Origin: Adenanthera pavonina
Taxonomy: Eukaryota > Streptophyta > Magnoliopsida > Fabales > Fabaceae
DNA length: 64,000 nt
NCBI GenBank assembly: GCA_026686845.1
Contig: JAIVEN010000013.1
Location: forward strand, 578,001 to 642,000
Direction: 5' to 3'
Positions 11,911 to 26,200 of this stretch are shown piece by piece (position 1 is the stretch's first letter; each line of letters begins with the position of its first letter). The translations under genes were made by a program, and so were the position numbers. The notes under the pieces were generated by a model. The model was not told where the DNA came from and made no database searches. It saw only the letters and a program-made list of their open reading frames with translations.

Positions 11911-14900
11911 TAATCAAATTACACCATTTTAAAGTTACATATTTAAAAAAGTTATAATTTTCTCTGTGTCCTTATCTTCTCTTTTCTCTTTTTTTCCCAG
12001 AAAAAAATATATCATGTCCACTGTAATTATAAGAATTAAAATTAAAACTAAATGATAAATGACAATTAATTTTGCATGAATGTGAAAGGAAAAGGGTACA
12101 ACAAAAGCAAAATGGATTGTTGGAGGGTCGTCTTCCACCATCTTATATATGATAACTAATTTTTCATTTGCAACAAATCCAAAAGCAATTGGAAATCATG
12201 CATTATTATTATATACATTTTATTTTTCTTTCAAGATTGAGTGGGGCACTAATAAATCAGCTTATAACACAAATAATTATTGCCATTAAAATAACGCTTT
12301 ATCTGAGATTATCAATCCACAATGACTAATTATTATAAATAACAAAAAAAAATTAAAAGCATATTATCACTGAAGAGATGCGCGCGCATATAGGCAGAGT
12401 AACGTATGCACTTTGCTCTAAAGATGGCATTTTAGAGAATAATTTGGAAAAAAAAACATCAATTTCGCTAATTAACACACAAAGCCCCATGCTAGATGAT
12501 GGTTGGTTATGATGGAAATAGGGGAAAAAAGGATGGTTGGTTTGGAGGTGAAGATTAAACATAGACACTCTACCAATTGCTTGGCTTTTAAGATTTTTAG
12601 TTTTTTTTTTTTTAAGACTAGAGTCTAGAAGTATCTCTCATGGTAAGAACTAATTTTTCTCCTAGTATTAAGAACAAAGGATATGTCCCTTCTCAACTAA
12701 GTTCTACTCTATCCATAAAGACTTATAATCAAACTTCCAATGATTTATTTAAAAGACAATGAATTCTACCATTAATCTAAGTTAGTAAATTTTAGCATTT
12801 TTAAGTATTCAATATCTACTTTTTTGGTCATAAACTATAGCCCTAGTCAACCGTAAGGAATAATTTTTCTCAAAATACTAAAAATAAAATATAAATATTT
12901 TTCAACTAAGTTTACTATATACATAAGAGTTGGAAATTGAACTTCCAATTACTTACAAAGCCCTCTATTAGTTACACATCAACTTAAGTTGGACACTTTT
13001 ATGTATATTACACCTAATATTCATTACCTAAAATAACCCATTATTCAATTCGCCAAAAACATACCCAAAGAGTAAAGTGTAATAGTTTATTATTATGAGA
13101 TATGGCTGAATGTCCATATATTTTTCGTTGCTTTAGCTCGGTGATACCAGTAATTGAAATAGTCATACCTAATTTTTAGGTACAATTTTTTTCTCATTTC
13201 AACAACAAACCCAAGATTATCACTCATATTCTTATTTACATACATAGATCCTCCTCGCTAATTCTTTATCCTTCAAGTTAATTAAACATGACTTAACTTT
13301 TCTTTTTTTCAAGAAAAAAGGACCTTTAAAACAATTGTGGGATTCCACTAAAAACTTTACAACTCATAATATCAAAGTTGCAATAATGCAAAAAAAAAAA
13401 ATCCCAAATCTCGTAAACATCTTTTTGCAAGCCACCTTTTCTTTTTTTATTTCAGGAGTGCACCTCTCCTCATATTTCCTGTGAAAAGGGGGCAAATTTT
13501 AGTTTTGAATTTGATCCCTCAATCAACAAGAGGTTCAACTCTTCTTCCAGAAACTAAGATCTAGCTCCATTCTAAACAAAAATCCTAAATCTAATATGCT
13601 TCGCTTTGCTATTTAGAAAATCTTAAATTCAAAAATGAAATTAAAATCCCATTCAGCAAATTTGATTCTCCAAAAAATTGAAAGCTCTTCAAGAACCAAA
13701 ATTAATAAATAGATAACAACCTAAAGTTATTATATTAACATCCAGAAAGTTAAAAACTCTTCAAGAAAACTATTACAAATTCCTATTTACCTAGGACTTA
13801 CTTGAACTTGGACATAAGGCCAACATTGAATGACAAATTAATTATTAATTAATTGTATCATCAGGTAACTAATTTAGGTTAACATGAATGATAAAAATTT
13901 TACCTCTTAAATAAATAATTAAGAGTTTGATTTCTAATTTTTATATATGAAATAAATCTAATAATGATGCGATATCTGATATCAATGCAAAGAATAGGCG
14001 CGCGTACACATAGATATATATATATATATAGCTGAAGTGAGTCTTTAATCTTTACCTTCAATAGTTGGGGTTATGATAATCATAGAGGAAAAAAAATATA
14101 TTTTGAGATTTATATAAAAAAATATTTATAAATAAATATAGCACCTATTAAAAATTCAAGATGTTATATGGGTCCTGAATTTTTAAATTGTGTAAAAAAA
14201 ATACTTTTTTTCCCTAGGTACTGAATTATTGTCTTTTTCCCTAAAGAAAAAGCAAAATGGGAGAGACGAGAAATTAAAATGGAATGGATCATAATATCAC
14301 GAGTGGCGGCTGATGGAGACATGATAACGCACTCATAGGATGAGAGTGATTAAATGCAACGTCCATATCAAGCCACGTTGATCTTCCCAATTACTACTAC
14401 TTAAGTAGGTAATCAATCCATTTTGTCTTTCCTAATCACGTTGCGCTCGTTTTTAGTTATATCTGTTTCTTAGATCAACCAATGTGTCCTTTCTATTTAC
14501 CAAAATATGTTCATTCTTGTTAATGTTTTCTTCTTGGGGGTCAAATTTCTTGTTAATGTTTCGTATACACAAGTTGATTAATTGCTTCCATCTTTGTCTT
14601 TCCGTAATTGTAAATAATTGTTTTCAATTATATATATATATATATATATAATCTATAGGTAATAACTAATAAGTGCTACTATTCCTCACGCAAAAAAAAT
14701 GACACTGTTCACATGCCAGATGCTTCCCCATGTTTTAGTATAAGGCTATATTAGTATATTTGGCTTTGAGTTTATCTTCTTCAAAATTATATTTTGACCA
14801 AAAAAATTGTGAGAGTAGCTTTTAGCTTGAAAGCTTCAAAATTTCATTTATGCCTGAAAGTTAAACACATTCTAATTTATATCGGCCCAATTTATTTTTC

Positions 14901-17155
14901 ATATGATAAATTTTGCTTGTTTTTAATTGAATCCCAAGTTTGGATTCCTAGGTTTTTTTTTCCAGTTTCTTTTTTCTTTTTAATGAGATGGAAATATGAT
15001 TAAAACGGAAGAGCACCAATGATCTAGTATTTTCTCCAATGCTTAATATAAAAGTTATTTTAAAACAATTTATATGGTTCTTTAATGTAAGAATTTTTAC
15101 AAAAAATAATAAAGTATTAATGTGTGTTTTTCACAAATATCTTTAATAGGCTTAACCATATCCTTTTAAGTATTAATATGGGATACAAATTAATAACTTT
15201 TATTAAGAATACTTTTAAAATGTTGTAGTGAATTTTTATAAAATTAAGGCTTCTAATTAAAACTGATTTTTTTAATTCACGTTATTTACTAGTATTTAGT
15301 TTAGGCGAAGGACTGGATGGAGTACTATATAGCATTCATTTTTTTGGGAGAATGACAAGAAAGCATAAACTCGTATTTAAGATGGATGGTACTGAAATTT
15401 CCGGAACGCAAAACAATAATTGCTTATCACATCACATCACGGGACAACCCTCATGTGTCTTTCCAAAAGCATTCATTTTCTTTCAATTACCCCAATCATC
15501 ATCAACCAAAGACATGTTGTGATTGGACTAATCAACATTTTTATAAGATGTTTCTGCATTGCAAATGATAATGCCACAAACACACACAATAGTATTAGAA
15601 GTTAACAATTGCATGCCAAGGCAATGGATACCAATTGATTAAAGAGATGAGATTTGGAGGTGAAGAATTCGGCCCAAATTGAAAATAATAATAATAATAA
15701 AAAAGAAGTTGAAGGGTGGAGTTAAGGAAATTAGGTTGTATTGCTGCTGGGACAAGATTGCAGAAGGACAGAAGTGAAAAGGACGGGAGGTGTGTTATGG
15801 CATTCAATTCTGGGTTGGTAGGTGCACTTTTGTAATCATGGGTTTTGGACCCCCTTTTCCAAATTCATCTTTCATTTCTCTCCGTTTTTCCAATTTTTCA
15901 CTGCTCTTTTGTTTTTTCAAAAAAAAAAATTTATATAAAGTTTTTTTCCCATTGAACTTATAAAATGAAATTTAAAAATTTTAAATTTCTTAATTTTTAT
16001 AATTTAATATTTGTATAATATATTAAAGCTGAACTGTTACATTTTAATTTAATAATTCAAAAAAATTAAAAGAAAAAGTTGATAAAGCCGAGAGACACCA
16101 GAGCCAAGTCCCTCTAATTCCCCCGCCACCCACATGCCATCTCATCTCAAATGTCATCGGTAGCTACTACCATGCCTGCTTTCAGGATTTCTGTTATTAT
16201 TATTCAGTGCCCAGAGCCGGTGCTTTAATTGGGTTTAGTAATAAGACTGATCATCTTCTGACCCAGATTAATTCGTCTACTACATTGATTATCCACATGA
16301 GTTTTGTGGATGGCCTTTTTCACAAAATGGCTCATGCAAGATTCGTACCACAACCTCCACCCTAAAGGGCAGCTACATGAACTTAACTGTACCAAAAGAG
16401 AAAATCATCACCCAATTACAATTATATATCCCAGCTACCCCAATGCTAGCTAGCTCCTTCAAAGTATGAAAAGTGAAAAAAGTGTTCACTTTAGAACAAC
16501 TAGCAAACACAATAATTACGTACGTAGCTGTATTTATAGGAATGACCAAATTAATTATTTGGGTGTATGATATGGTCTTAAGTAAAAGCTACCAACTTTG
16601 TACCAGGTTGGTTTAGCCTTTTGAAAAATAAAAAAGTACAGTAACGAGGGAGAAGGAAATAAAGAGACAGGCTTGATCTCTTCTCTGAGCAGATACACTA
16701 CCTTTAGACAAGAGAATTCAAACTGTGTGTTCAGCTTCACTTTGATAAAATAGCTGTTCTGTTGAACTACTGATCTTGAATAATAATAGTCGTAGAGTCG
16801 ACCAGATGGACATGAATGAGAGGGCCAAGGGCGTACTGCCAATTCCGTTCTGACTTTCTCGTATTAATTCTCTCGTCAACTGCAGAAGCGTAGGTGGCTC
16901 AGCTAGGATTAATTAGGATGGCCCAACAAGGTAATTAAAAGGCAAATGTATGTAAGCAGCTATATATATAGTATAGCGTAATATATATAGGAGTATATAT
17001 GAGCTTATCTTTTTAACCTCGAATAGGTCTGGTAATGGAGCAGATGCAGATCTAATACCTCCCTCTTTTATTTCATGCCCCCCTTAATCTCTCCCTTAAT
17101 ATATATATATATATATATATAGTATACCAGTATTACTCTATTACTTACTATAGTT

Positions 17156-17423
17156 CTCCCTCCGGTCCATATTATAAGGCATATTGTATGACAAATTTTT
17201 GGTCCAAAATATAGGACATTAAATATTTTTTTTTTATTTTACCCATATATTTAATGCTTTATCTCTCTTTATTTATAACTCTCCAATGAAAATAGAATGA
17301 GGTATTTAATAAGGGTAAAATAAGAAATGTAGATACTTTTTGCGTTGATTTGAGTTGAAAAAGTAATTTTCTTAATATGCGTATAATTAATATAAAATAC
17401 CTTATAATATGGACAGGAGGGAG
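17156..17423. mobile_element. Stowaway-like MITE with well-kept TIRs
   Basis: The left end CTCCCTCCGGTCCATATTAT and the reversed right end CTCCCTCCTGTCCATATTAT are near-perfect terminal inverted repeats of at least 20 bp. The right flank is TA and the left flank TT, so the TA target duplication is decayed by one base. At 268 bp with no coding capacity it fits a mariner-mobilised Stowaway element. The CTCCCTCCG end is the usual one for plant mariner/Stowaway elements. Confidence 0.85.
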
Positions 17424-18606
17424 TAAGTCACTAAGTGCTTCTTTTCACATATTTTTATCAATATTATTTCAGTTCAATTTACAAAATATTATTCATTCAT
17501 TTATATGTAAGATTTCTTTGGCCCAAAAAAAAAACTTTGCACGTAACATTTCTAACTAATTTAGTCTAATTAACTTAAACATGTCAATGGCAAGGGACGA
17601 AATGGACTTTTTTCCTATTTGTCTTTGCCTTTTTTTTTCTTCTTCTTCTTTGTTTTAATGTTTTCTCATACTTGTTTTATAACTAAGTGAATTTGTCATG
17701 ATTCATCCTTAAATCCAAGGGTATTATTCTTTCATTCTGCTTCATATCTAAATGGAAAATACTTATATGATTTTCATACCTGTCTCATTCTGCCAAAATA
17801 CACTTTCATAAAAATGTCTTTCAAATTAAATCATATGTCTATATAGTTGTACAATAAATATTCAAACAAAGATTCATATAAAATTTGATAATTTAGTTTA
17901 GAAACAAATATCTTTAATTTTAGGTTCAAATCTTATTGATCATGATAAATTTCTTTTATTTATTGTATAAAAATACAGAACATATTTTCAAATTTATCCG
18001 CACTCAAATGAGAAGAGACAAATAAAGTATATTTGGGTTGGACTTAATTTTTTTTTATCATTTTTCTAAAATTAATTTTATTTAATAATTTTACATTTAT
18101 TATTAATTAATTATAAAATGTTTATACTCTTATCAATCTTCATTTATAAAAAGTGGCTGGGCAAGTATTTAATTTTTTTTTAAAAAATACAATTAAACTG
18201 AACCGAATCAAATATAAATGAAATCAAATTGAACAAAAAGAAAACCAAACCAACTAAAATCAAGAACCAAAAAAGCCTATAATTTTGAGACCTGGCGTGG
18301 TTGGATTTTGGTATGAAACCAAGTTAAATGGAGCCTATGAACTATTGAGAGAAATAATCCAACTCAAATGAGACCAGACAGCAAGAACAAGTATTAATTA
18401 TGTTGAAGTGGATCTCAGTTACAAATTTGAAAGGAATTTTCTTGAATAATTTCCTATTTATTATTAATGTTCAAACTCTCATCCATCTTGAATTAGAAAA
18501 AAGTGAGATGGAAGGAAGGTGGCCAATATTGGGTGGTTATTAATTATCGACGCACCACACACACACACACACAGTTGAGAGAAGAAAAGCAAATTGAAAA
18601 ATAGTA

Positions 18607-19017
18607 CTTTCTCTGTTCTAGTTTATAATGTACTTTTAACTACCATACACGTACCAAGATAATGATTAATAGTCAAAATTTTTTTCATTATTTTCTAAAT
18701 TACCCTCATTTAATAATACTTTATACATTAATAAATTACAGTCATTCTCTTGTTCATTCTTTTTTCAGAGTTTCCATGGGTCATAGGTCATCGTGAAGAG
18801 TGAGACTTTTGAGGGAACTCCTCCATTTATTTATTATTTGACTGAATCATTAAAGAATTTTCATTAAATGCATTGGTAATCGTAGAATATATGGGCTTAC
18901 TTATTAGGGGCAATACTGAAAAGACAATAAAAAAAATATAATGTAATCCGCGCAGTGCACTATATTTTGAAATATGAATTTCTCATAACAGTGTATTATA
19001 TATCGTAACAGAGGGAG
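18607..19017. mobile_element. Stowaway-like MITE, 411 bp
   Basis: Flanked by TA on both sides (18605-18606 and 19018-19019). Left end CTTTCTCTGTTCTAGTTTAT, reversed right end CTCCCTCTGTTACGATATAT: imperfect inverted repeats of the Stowaway type. The interior has no open frame of note. Confidence 0.75.
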
Positions 19018-20942
19018 TAATAAGAAAGAAAGAGTTGGTGATGATGGGAGCCATTGGTGGGAGACTTAACTGGCTGGTCAAGTTCACTAGTGATACCATC
19101 CATCCACAAGGTATGATTAAATAGTCATTAGCATGATGATTAATTTGCCCCTACGTACGCTTTACCTTCTTGGAAGAAGATTTAGGTCCGTTTGGTCTTC
19201 TATGAATACAAAGAATTTTTTTTTAACAAAGTCATTTTATCCTCTCAAATTCATTTTCTATATAACAAAAGCAACATTAATATAATCAATGAATAAATAT
19301 GGTCGAGAAGTTGGGAAATTAAGATTAAGAATGAAAGTATAGGGGTGAGCAAGCATGAGTAAACATTCCAATGCCAAATGGAGAGGTGGGAATTGGTTAG
19401 GTTTCTCTAATCCCCTTTGTGAGTACTTTTTGGCCCCACGTGCTGCTCTCTTTCTGACTGAATATTCCGAATTCAATACCATCATTCTACAAAAATTTGA
19501 AACAACCCCACACCCCACCCACGTACAAGTACAACCCCCTTTTGATTTGATTCAGATACCCCCATCCCAAAAAAAAAAAAAACAGTGAGTGATTTATTTA
19601 CTTATACTACAACGGTAACAGTAGAACATGGTTGCAAGTAATTAATTAATTAGGTTAGAATAAGCTGCAAATTATATTACGTACCCTCTACTCTGTCATT
19701 AAATTTAATTAAAAAAATGGAAGTGTTTTCAGAGTCAACCCAACCACAATCACAACGCAGCGTTTTAATTATTACAATTGCATACTGCCTGGTGCATTAA
19801 TAAATTTTGATTTGATTCTATGACGAGCTTAATTAACGCCTGAGCCTGTAATTGTTAATTTGATTGATGAAATTAATTTAGATGAAATGAAACGAAATGC
19901 ACGATAAAAGTAAAGCAGGTTTGAAGACTATGTTTGCTTTGGAGTTGATTTTAGTTAAAACAAGTTTTTGACAAAAGTACCTTAGCTTGAAAGCTGCAAA
20001 ATCCCATTTACAACAGAAATTAAACTAAAGAGGCTGTTGGATGTGAAAATGGCGTGTGTTCGGGACTCCGGGCGAAGGCGAAAGAAGGGATGTGCGTACA
20101 GGACTGTGTTTGTGTAAGTAAGAGGAAGAGAGGAAGGGAGAAGCCTCCAATCCAAATTTAATTACTCAACCCAATCCTAACCAATTCCAATCATGGTCAC
20201 CTTAATCCTCCCCCTCCTTGTGTTTGTGTTTTTTTTTATTCACTGAAACAAACTACCTAGCAGTATGTTATTATGAGAGAGACATAATTTTTTTAATATT
20301 TAAATCTTATAAAAAATATATATACTAGTGTTAATTAATATAAAAATTTAACAATGAAATTGGATAAAATTCAATACAATGTGTGAAGATAAATTAATAT
20401 ATATATATATATATGAAATTCAATAAAATCGTATATTCATAATTCCTCAACATTCATTGCCACATGTTAATTTTTGATACGAAAGAAATATTAGCATTTT
20501 GTATTTGTTTTGTAACCAGTGCCTCTGCCCTCCGTGATAGGGTCAAATTGCGCATGCCTTGGACACTCAATTCTTATGTCATTTGTCGTATTCAACTCTT
20601 CAACCCCAACGAACTCTGCATGTTCCGTTCCTCTTTATTATAGTGTATTTTATATTATAAATTTTTAATTTAAAATATAAAATATTAATTTATTTTATTT
20701 TATTTTATTTTTTATTTTAATTATTTTTTACTTCTCATTATAACCTATAAAAATAATAGAAGAGGTATTTAATAAAAATAAAATAAAAAATATTAATATT
20801 TTTATATTAATTTTAGGTAAAAAGAAAATCTCCACCTTATAATGTAAATTGTAGTAAGCATATTATATATATATAAAACGTACGCATCAGTAACACAGTT
20901 TAACGTTTGATTTCAACATTTAATGCGAGGATGGACCACTTT

Positions 20943-20948
<6 letters not shown>

Positions 20949-20974
<26 letters not shown>
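20949..20974. repeat. (TA)n microsatellite
   Basis: Thirteen TA units, directly visible. Confidence 0.9.
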
Positions 20975-21440
20975 GCTCTTTAATTCTTATTATAATTAAT
21001 TTTTAATTTTTTTATACATATTAAGAAAAATTATTAAAAATAATTAAAACTTTTAAATTTTAAAAAAAACGATTTGATTGATTGATGAGATTTGATATGA
21101 TACTTATGAGATCGGTGCGATTCCAATATTTTTTTTTTGAACGTATTGATTTGATCCCATAAATGGGACCATCATTCCATAGTATGTTGCCGCCAGAATT
21201 TTTTTTTAGAGAATTTTCTAATTGTTTTAGAGTAACTAGAAAGATTCTTTTGTAAAATTTATTATAATTTTTTAATATTATTCTTATTAAATTATAGTCT
21301 ATCTTAATTATATTTTTTTCATTTCTCTATTATAATTATGTAATGAGTGACAAATATGAAATTGAATATTTAATATTTAAAATGATTAAGTATTTCAATA
21401 CTTTTCAAATGTAACTTATAGGAAATAGAAGAAGTACACA
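20975..21440. repeat. AT-rich dispersed repeat, possibly a MITE interrupted by a second insertion
   Basis: 20975-21065 resembles the left half of the repeat at 35440-35540 (TTCTTATTATAATTAATTTT and a following block). 21250-21330 matches its right-hand block (TTTTTAATATTATTCTTATT against TTTTTAATATTATTCTCATT). About 150 bp of unrelated sequence lies between. This fits one MITE copy split by a later insertion, but low complexity makes the case weak. Confidence 0.4.
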
Positions 21441-22026
21441 CACGCAAGTGCTTCATGTATTCACAATTAATGCAGGACTTGTAGTTCATTTGCACCTTTT
21501 AAATAAATACAACTTCCAAATCAAATTAACATTTAACTGCTTCTCAAACATTAATTGGTATAATAAACATTTTGAGAGTGCGGTTGTTATAGACATACCA
21601 CATACATGCATTTTCCATTTCAAACTAATTCACACTAGCTAGTTAGATCACGTGTTTGTACTTTCTCTGTTCATATGAATCACTAATTTTCAGTAGTACC
21701 TAAAAAATTATTAATTTTTAGTATTTAAACTTTTAAGAGGAACTGAAAAAGGAAAAAAAAAAAGGGAAATATGAGATTCATGTAAGTATAGTTTTTCCTT
21801 TTTCTTTATTTTTTTTAAAATGAGATGATGAGATTAACGTTTGGAAAATTGCATACTACAAACTGTTTATCCGCCTTTAAAAGAAACACATGTTGAATTT
21901 TATCATTGAATAGTATAACGGCAGAGAATTCCAAGACGCAGGAGATGTGTGGATGCACAAATTCAATTTGAATGGTGCCGTCAAGTTGTTAAATTCAAAG
22001 AACAACAACGTATTACGTAGCCCATG

Positions 22027-22029
<3 letters not shown>

Positions 22030-22059
<30 letters not shown>
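22030..22059. repeat. (TA)n microsatellite
   Basis: A run of about 14-15 TA units, directly visible. Confidence 0.9.
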
Positions 22060-23286
22060 CTACACATCTCAGTTTTGTTTCTATCCAAATTCCTTCTCAT
22101 GTCATTGCTATGAACTGAACGACTATTGCTTTTGAATGTACTTAAAAATAATAAAATGCTGTTAAAAAATACTATTTATGAGAATTTAACTTTTGTTTAA
22201 AGTTTTTAATATTGGTATATTGATGATGATTATGATCTGAATCTCAAAACGGATTTTCTTATTTTTTTAATAATTTATACAGCATACTTCAATTCAATCT
22301 TATTAATAATAAATTAATATAAATAATGAGGACAAACAAAATACATTATTTATAAGTAATAACATGAAATATTTCCACCAAAAACAAAAAAAGTAATAAC
22401 ATAAACCTTTGAATTGACTACTAACCCGACCTGCTGACCAAAAGACCAGAGTCCTTTTTTCTCACCTTTAAAAATGAGATTCTGCTTCTGTTCCTGCCAT
22501 CCCTAACTAACCATATTTTATGTAAATGTCACAACACCATTTTCCTTTGATCCAATTATGGATGCTAAATTCGTTTTAATTTTATACTATTGTGTCAATA
22601 ATTTTTGGTTTAATAATAGTTTATTACATTACATATATTGTGAGTACGAGACAGTAAATATTATACCTAAACTCTAGAAGAATCTACCATGCGTAAACTG
22701 AAGTAATGCAAATATGGATATTTTATCCGTCCTTCTCCCCAACTCCAATAGTCCAATGAGTTACATAAGAGAAAAAAAAGAAAAAAAGAAAGTAATTTGC
22801 TGGAAACTGTACTTGAAAAATCAGTTACACAAAAGAAAAAAAATACAAGAATCTGAAAAAAAAAAAAAAGGGAGAAAAAATAAATCGTAAATTATGAAAG
22901 ATTAGAAATTTACGCGCCCACTTACAGACATTGATAAGCATTAACACTAGAGGCCTTAAAAAAAAAAAAAAGAAATAAAGCATTTACACCGACGAGCTCT
23001 CTCTCTCTTCCCCCTTCTCTCTCTATTGCCCACATACACTCACAGTGCGCTCTAACTCTCTCTTTCTTTTCTGCTACAATACAATACAAGCCGACGACGA
23101 ACTCCGTGCTGGCAAAAGATTCCCTCTCTGTTACCCCCCTCTTCTCTTTTTTTCCCTGAAAAACCGTAAAAGACTAATCGAATTTCTGCTTCCAATCACC
23201 ATCCCAGCCATGCTTCTTGTTTTTCTTCAACTTCTTGCCATACCCCTCCTTCGTTAAGTTTGTTTTTTCTTTTTGGTTTATTACTG

Positions 23287-26200
23287 ATGGGCTGCACCAC
23301 CTCCAAGCTCGACGATCTCCCTGCCGTCGCTCTCTGCCGCCAGCGCTGTTCCTTCCTCGACGAAGCTATTCACCAGCGATATGCTCTTTCTGCAGCTCAC
23401 ATAGCCTATATTAACTCCCTTCAATCTATTGGCCACTCCTTACATCGTTTTATTCAGGTGGATTTCACCACGTCTTCTTCCCCTCCCTCTTCTGCCGAGC
23501 TAAATCTTCCTCCATCCAAGAAGGTCGCTTCTGTGGTCGCTGCAACTGCTAAGCAGGTGGATGTTTCTTCTCCTTCTCCCCCGCACCACTTCCATTCCAA
23601 TTCTGGATCTCATCTTCAGTTCCACTCCGATTCCGATGAGGACGAAGACGACCATGAATTGGGCTCCCTTCATCATTCGGCCCATTCCTCGCCCTTACAC
23701 GCCCATTCTGACCGTCCCCCGATTAATTACATCAACCATTCTGATCCCTCGGGTTCTACTTCCTTTCCCGGTGGAGGTTATATGCATATGAATTTTATGA
23801 AAAATAAAGCCACACCTTCCGTGGTGTTTGAGCAGAAGCCGGTGAGCCCCGAGACTGTTTCTATGGGCGAATCTTCTTCCCTTTACCCCTATTCATACCC
23901 CAATATGAATCCTAATTCTTATCCCTACTATGGATATTCGACGTATGGCGGTGGGGGTAATGGGTATTATGCTTCCCCTCCTCGTTATGCGTCTTCCTCG
24001 TCGCCGCCGGCTGCTTCCACATCCAAGCCACCGCCTCCGCCATCACCGCCGAGGGCTTCAACTTGGGATTTTCTCAACTTCTTTGATAACGATGATAAAT
24101 ACTATTCTCAATACACCCCAAGTCGGGACTCGAAAGAAGTGAGAGAGGAAGAGGGGATTCCTGATTTGGAAGACGAGGATTACCAACACGAAGTCGTTAA
24201 AGAAGTGCACGGGGATCAAAAACTTGTTGATGGTGGTGCTGGAAATCATTCCGAGTCCTCAGAAAACAACGAAGTTGACAGGACAGAGGCTTCGCTTTAC
24301 CAGACCAGGCCGAGTGTTTCGATGGAGAATGATGGGGTGGAATATGAGGTGCATGTTGTAGATAAGAAAGTCCTTGATAACGATGAGCGGTCCAAGGAGC
24401 GAGGTGGGGGTGCTGCATTCCGAGGCCGAAGTGGCACACGGGATGCTTTTGAAGTAGCCACAGAGATTGAGGTTCAATTCAAGAGGGCCTCCGAGTCGGG
24501 CACAGAGATTGCGAAGATGCTTGAGGTGGGAAAGCTTCCGTATAATAAAAAACGTGGCTCTTATCAAGGTTAGAGGTTTAATTCTTTTGCGCTAGTCCGC
24601 TAGGTCGCGCTTATTTTCAATTTCTCTGTTTCGTTTATCCTTAAAGATTATCGTGTTTTGATCTGTGTTTATTCTTGTAAATTCTGTAAGCTTTATGGAT
24701 CATATGTTCGAGTTTATGATTTGAATTTTGTATTTTATTGCTGACTTGAAACTCTTGTGCCTGCCCCCGGATTATGCATGCAACCAAACTTGATAAAGCA
24801 GTTTCTTCCAAGACGTTACATGCAGTTGCTCCCTCATTGTCCATGTTGGCTTCACAGCCTTCTACTTCTAAAAGTGCCGAATCTACATCCGCCATTGACA
24901 AGGCTGGTCCTAGTAACACGGATTTTGATGATGATCTGACAATGCGATCACGCAATCTTTCTTCTACACTGCAGAAGCTTTATCTTTGGGAGAAGAAACT
25001 CTACAATGAAGTTAAGGTATATCATTACTAGTTGACTAGTTGATTCTTATTAATCATAGTTTAATTTACAAATATTTCATTTCACTTAGTATGGCTTTTT
25101 AGTTTAATTTTCAATTTTCTTGTAGGTTTGTATCTAACCTGGAAATATATATCTTTATATTTGTATGTGGAGCGGTCAAGGAAGGGATAATAATTTTGAG
25201 GTCTATTTCATATGCAATATTTATGAATGAGTCCATTGCTTTGAACATCAAACTTGTGTGTGAAATTCCTAACCAGTTGTTCTATACTAGTGTCTCCCCC
25301 TCTGTGCTGTATGCAAATGAAGAACATCATAAGAACGTCTCTTAAATGTCTTGAAGTCCATGATTTTCTTTAGATAGTCTTTGTGCCTGTACTTTTGTGT
25401 AGTTTCTGTTAGATATGGAACTTAAATTATCAATCAGATTAAATTTGCCATCAGTTCCTTTTGTGAGATTATTTATCTTTGTGGTGCTGTTCAATGTGCA
25501 TTGTGCCTGTGTTTTCATTTAATTTCTTATGACCAGTATTTGGAGCAGTATGTGGAAATGTACTCATGTTAATCATTGCTTATATGTTCTGAGAGGATCT
25601 TTTAATGCTTATGTGTCTTCAGGCTGAGGAAAAGATGCGGATCATGCATGATAAGAAGTGTCGCAAGCTGAAGCGTATGGACGAAAGGGGTTCTGATTTT
25701 CACAAAGTTGATTCAACTCAAACTTTAGTGAGGAATCTGTCCACAAAAATAAGGATGGCAATTCAGGTGGTTGATAAACTTTCTATGACGATAAACAAGA
25801 TCAGGGATGAAGAGCTGTGGCCCCAGCTGAATGAATTAATCCATGGGTATGTGAAGCTATGAGCTCTTGATCCTATCTTGTTATTTATGTGGATCATTAT
25901 TGTCTGTATTGGTGATTGGCTATCTGGTATATTTTTGAAGTCTTTAAAAGTTATCCATGGTGGAGTTACAAGCAATCTTTTAGAACTTTGACCTGGTTTG
26001 GTTCCTGTTGGGAGTAACTTCTTATTATCATTATAACTGGTGCCAATTTGCTGTCAGAATTTTTCATCCCTATCTATTTAAAGTTTAAATAGGACCCAGT
26101 TGATCTGTAGATGTCTATGTTCATAACACATAATTCACATTGTGATCAGATAATATAACTCTTAATTTGAGGTCATGGAAGAATGAGTCTGTTACTGAAT

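Larger units (their letters stand above)
9026..23286. other. Long AT-rich intergenic region with MITEs and microsatellites
   Basis: About 14 kb without a gene I can support. The first few hundred bases are probably the 3' UTR of the O-fucosyltransferase gene. Recognisable content is listed separately: Stowaway-like MITEs near 11.65, 17.2 and 18.6 kb, a further AT-rich repeat near 21 kb, and TA, CTAT and GAGAG microsatellites. An open frame at 10074-10457 is less AT-rich than its surroundings but resembles no family I know. Near 22.97-23.10 kb a CT-rich stretch begins, probably the promoter or 5' UTR of the next gene. Confidence 0.5.

Noticed and set aside
23260..23286. Upstream ATG of the DUF632 gene (adds MFFLFGLLL)
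   Set aside because: The family's myristoylation signal requires MGC at the N terminus, so the start at 23287 is preferred.
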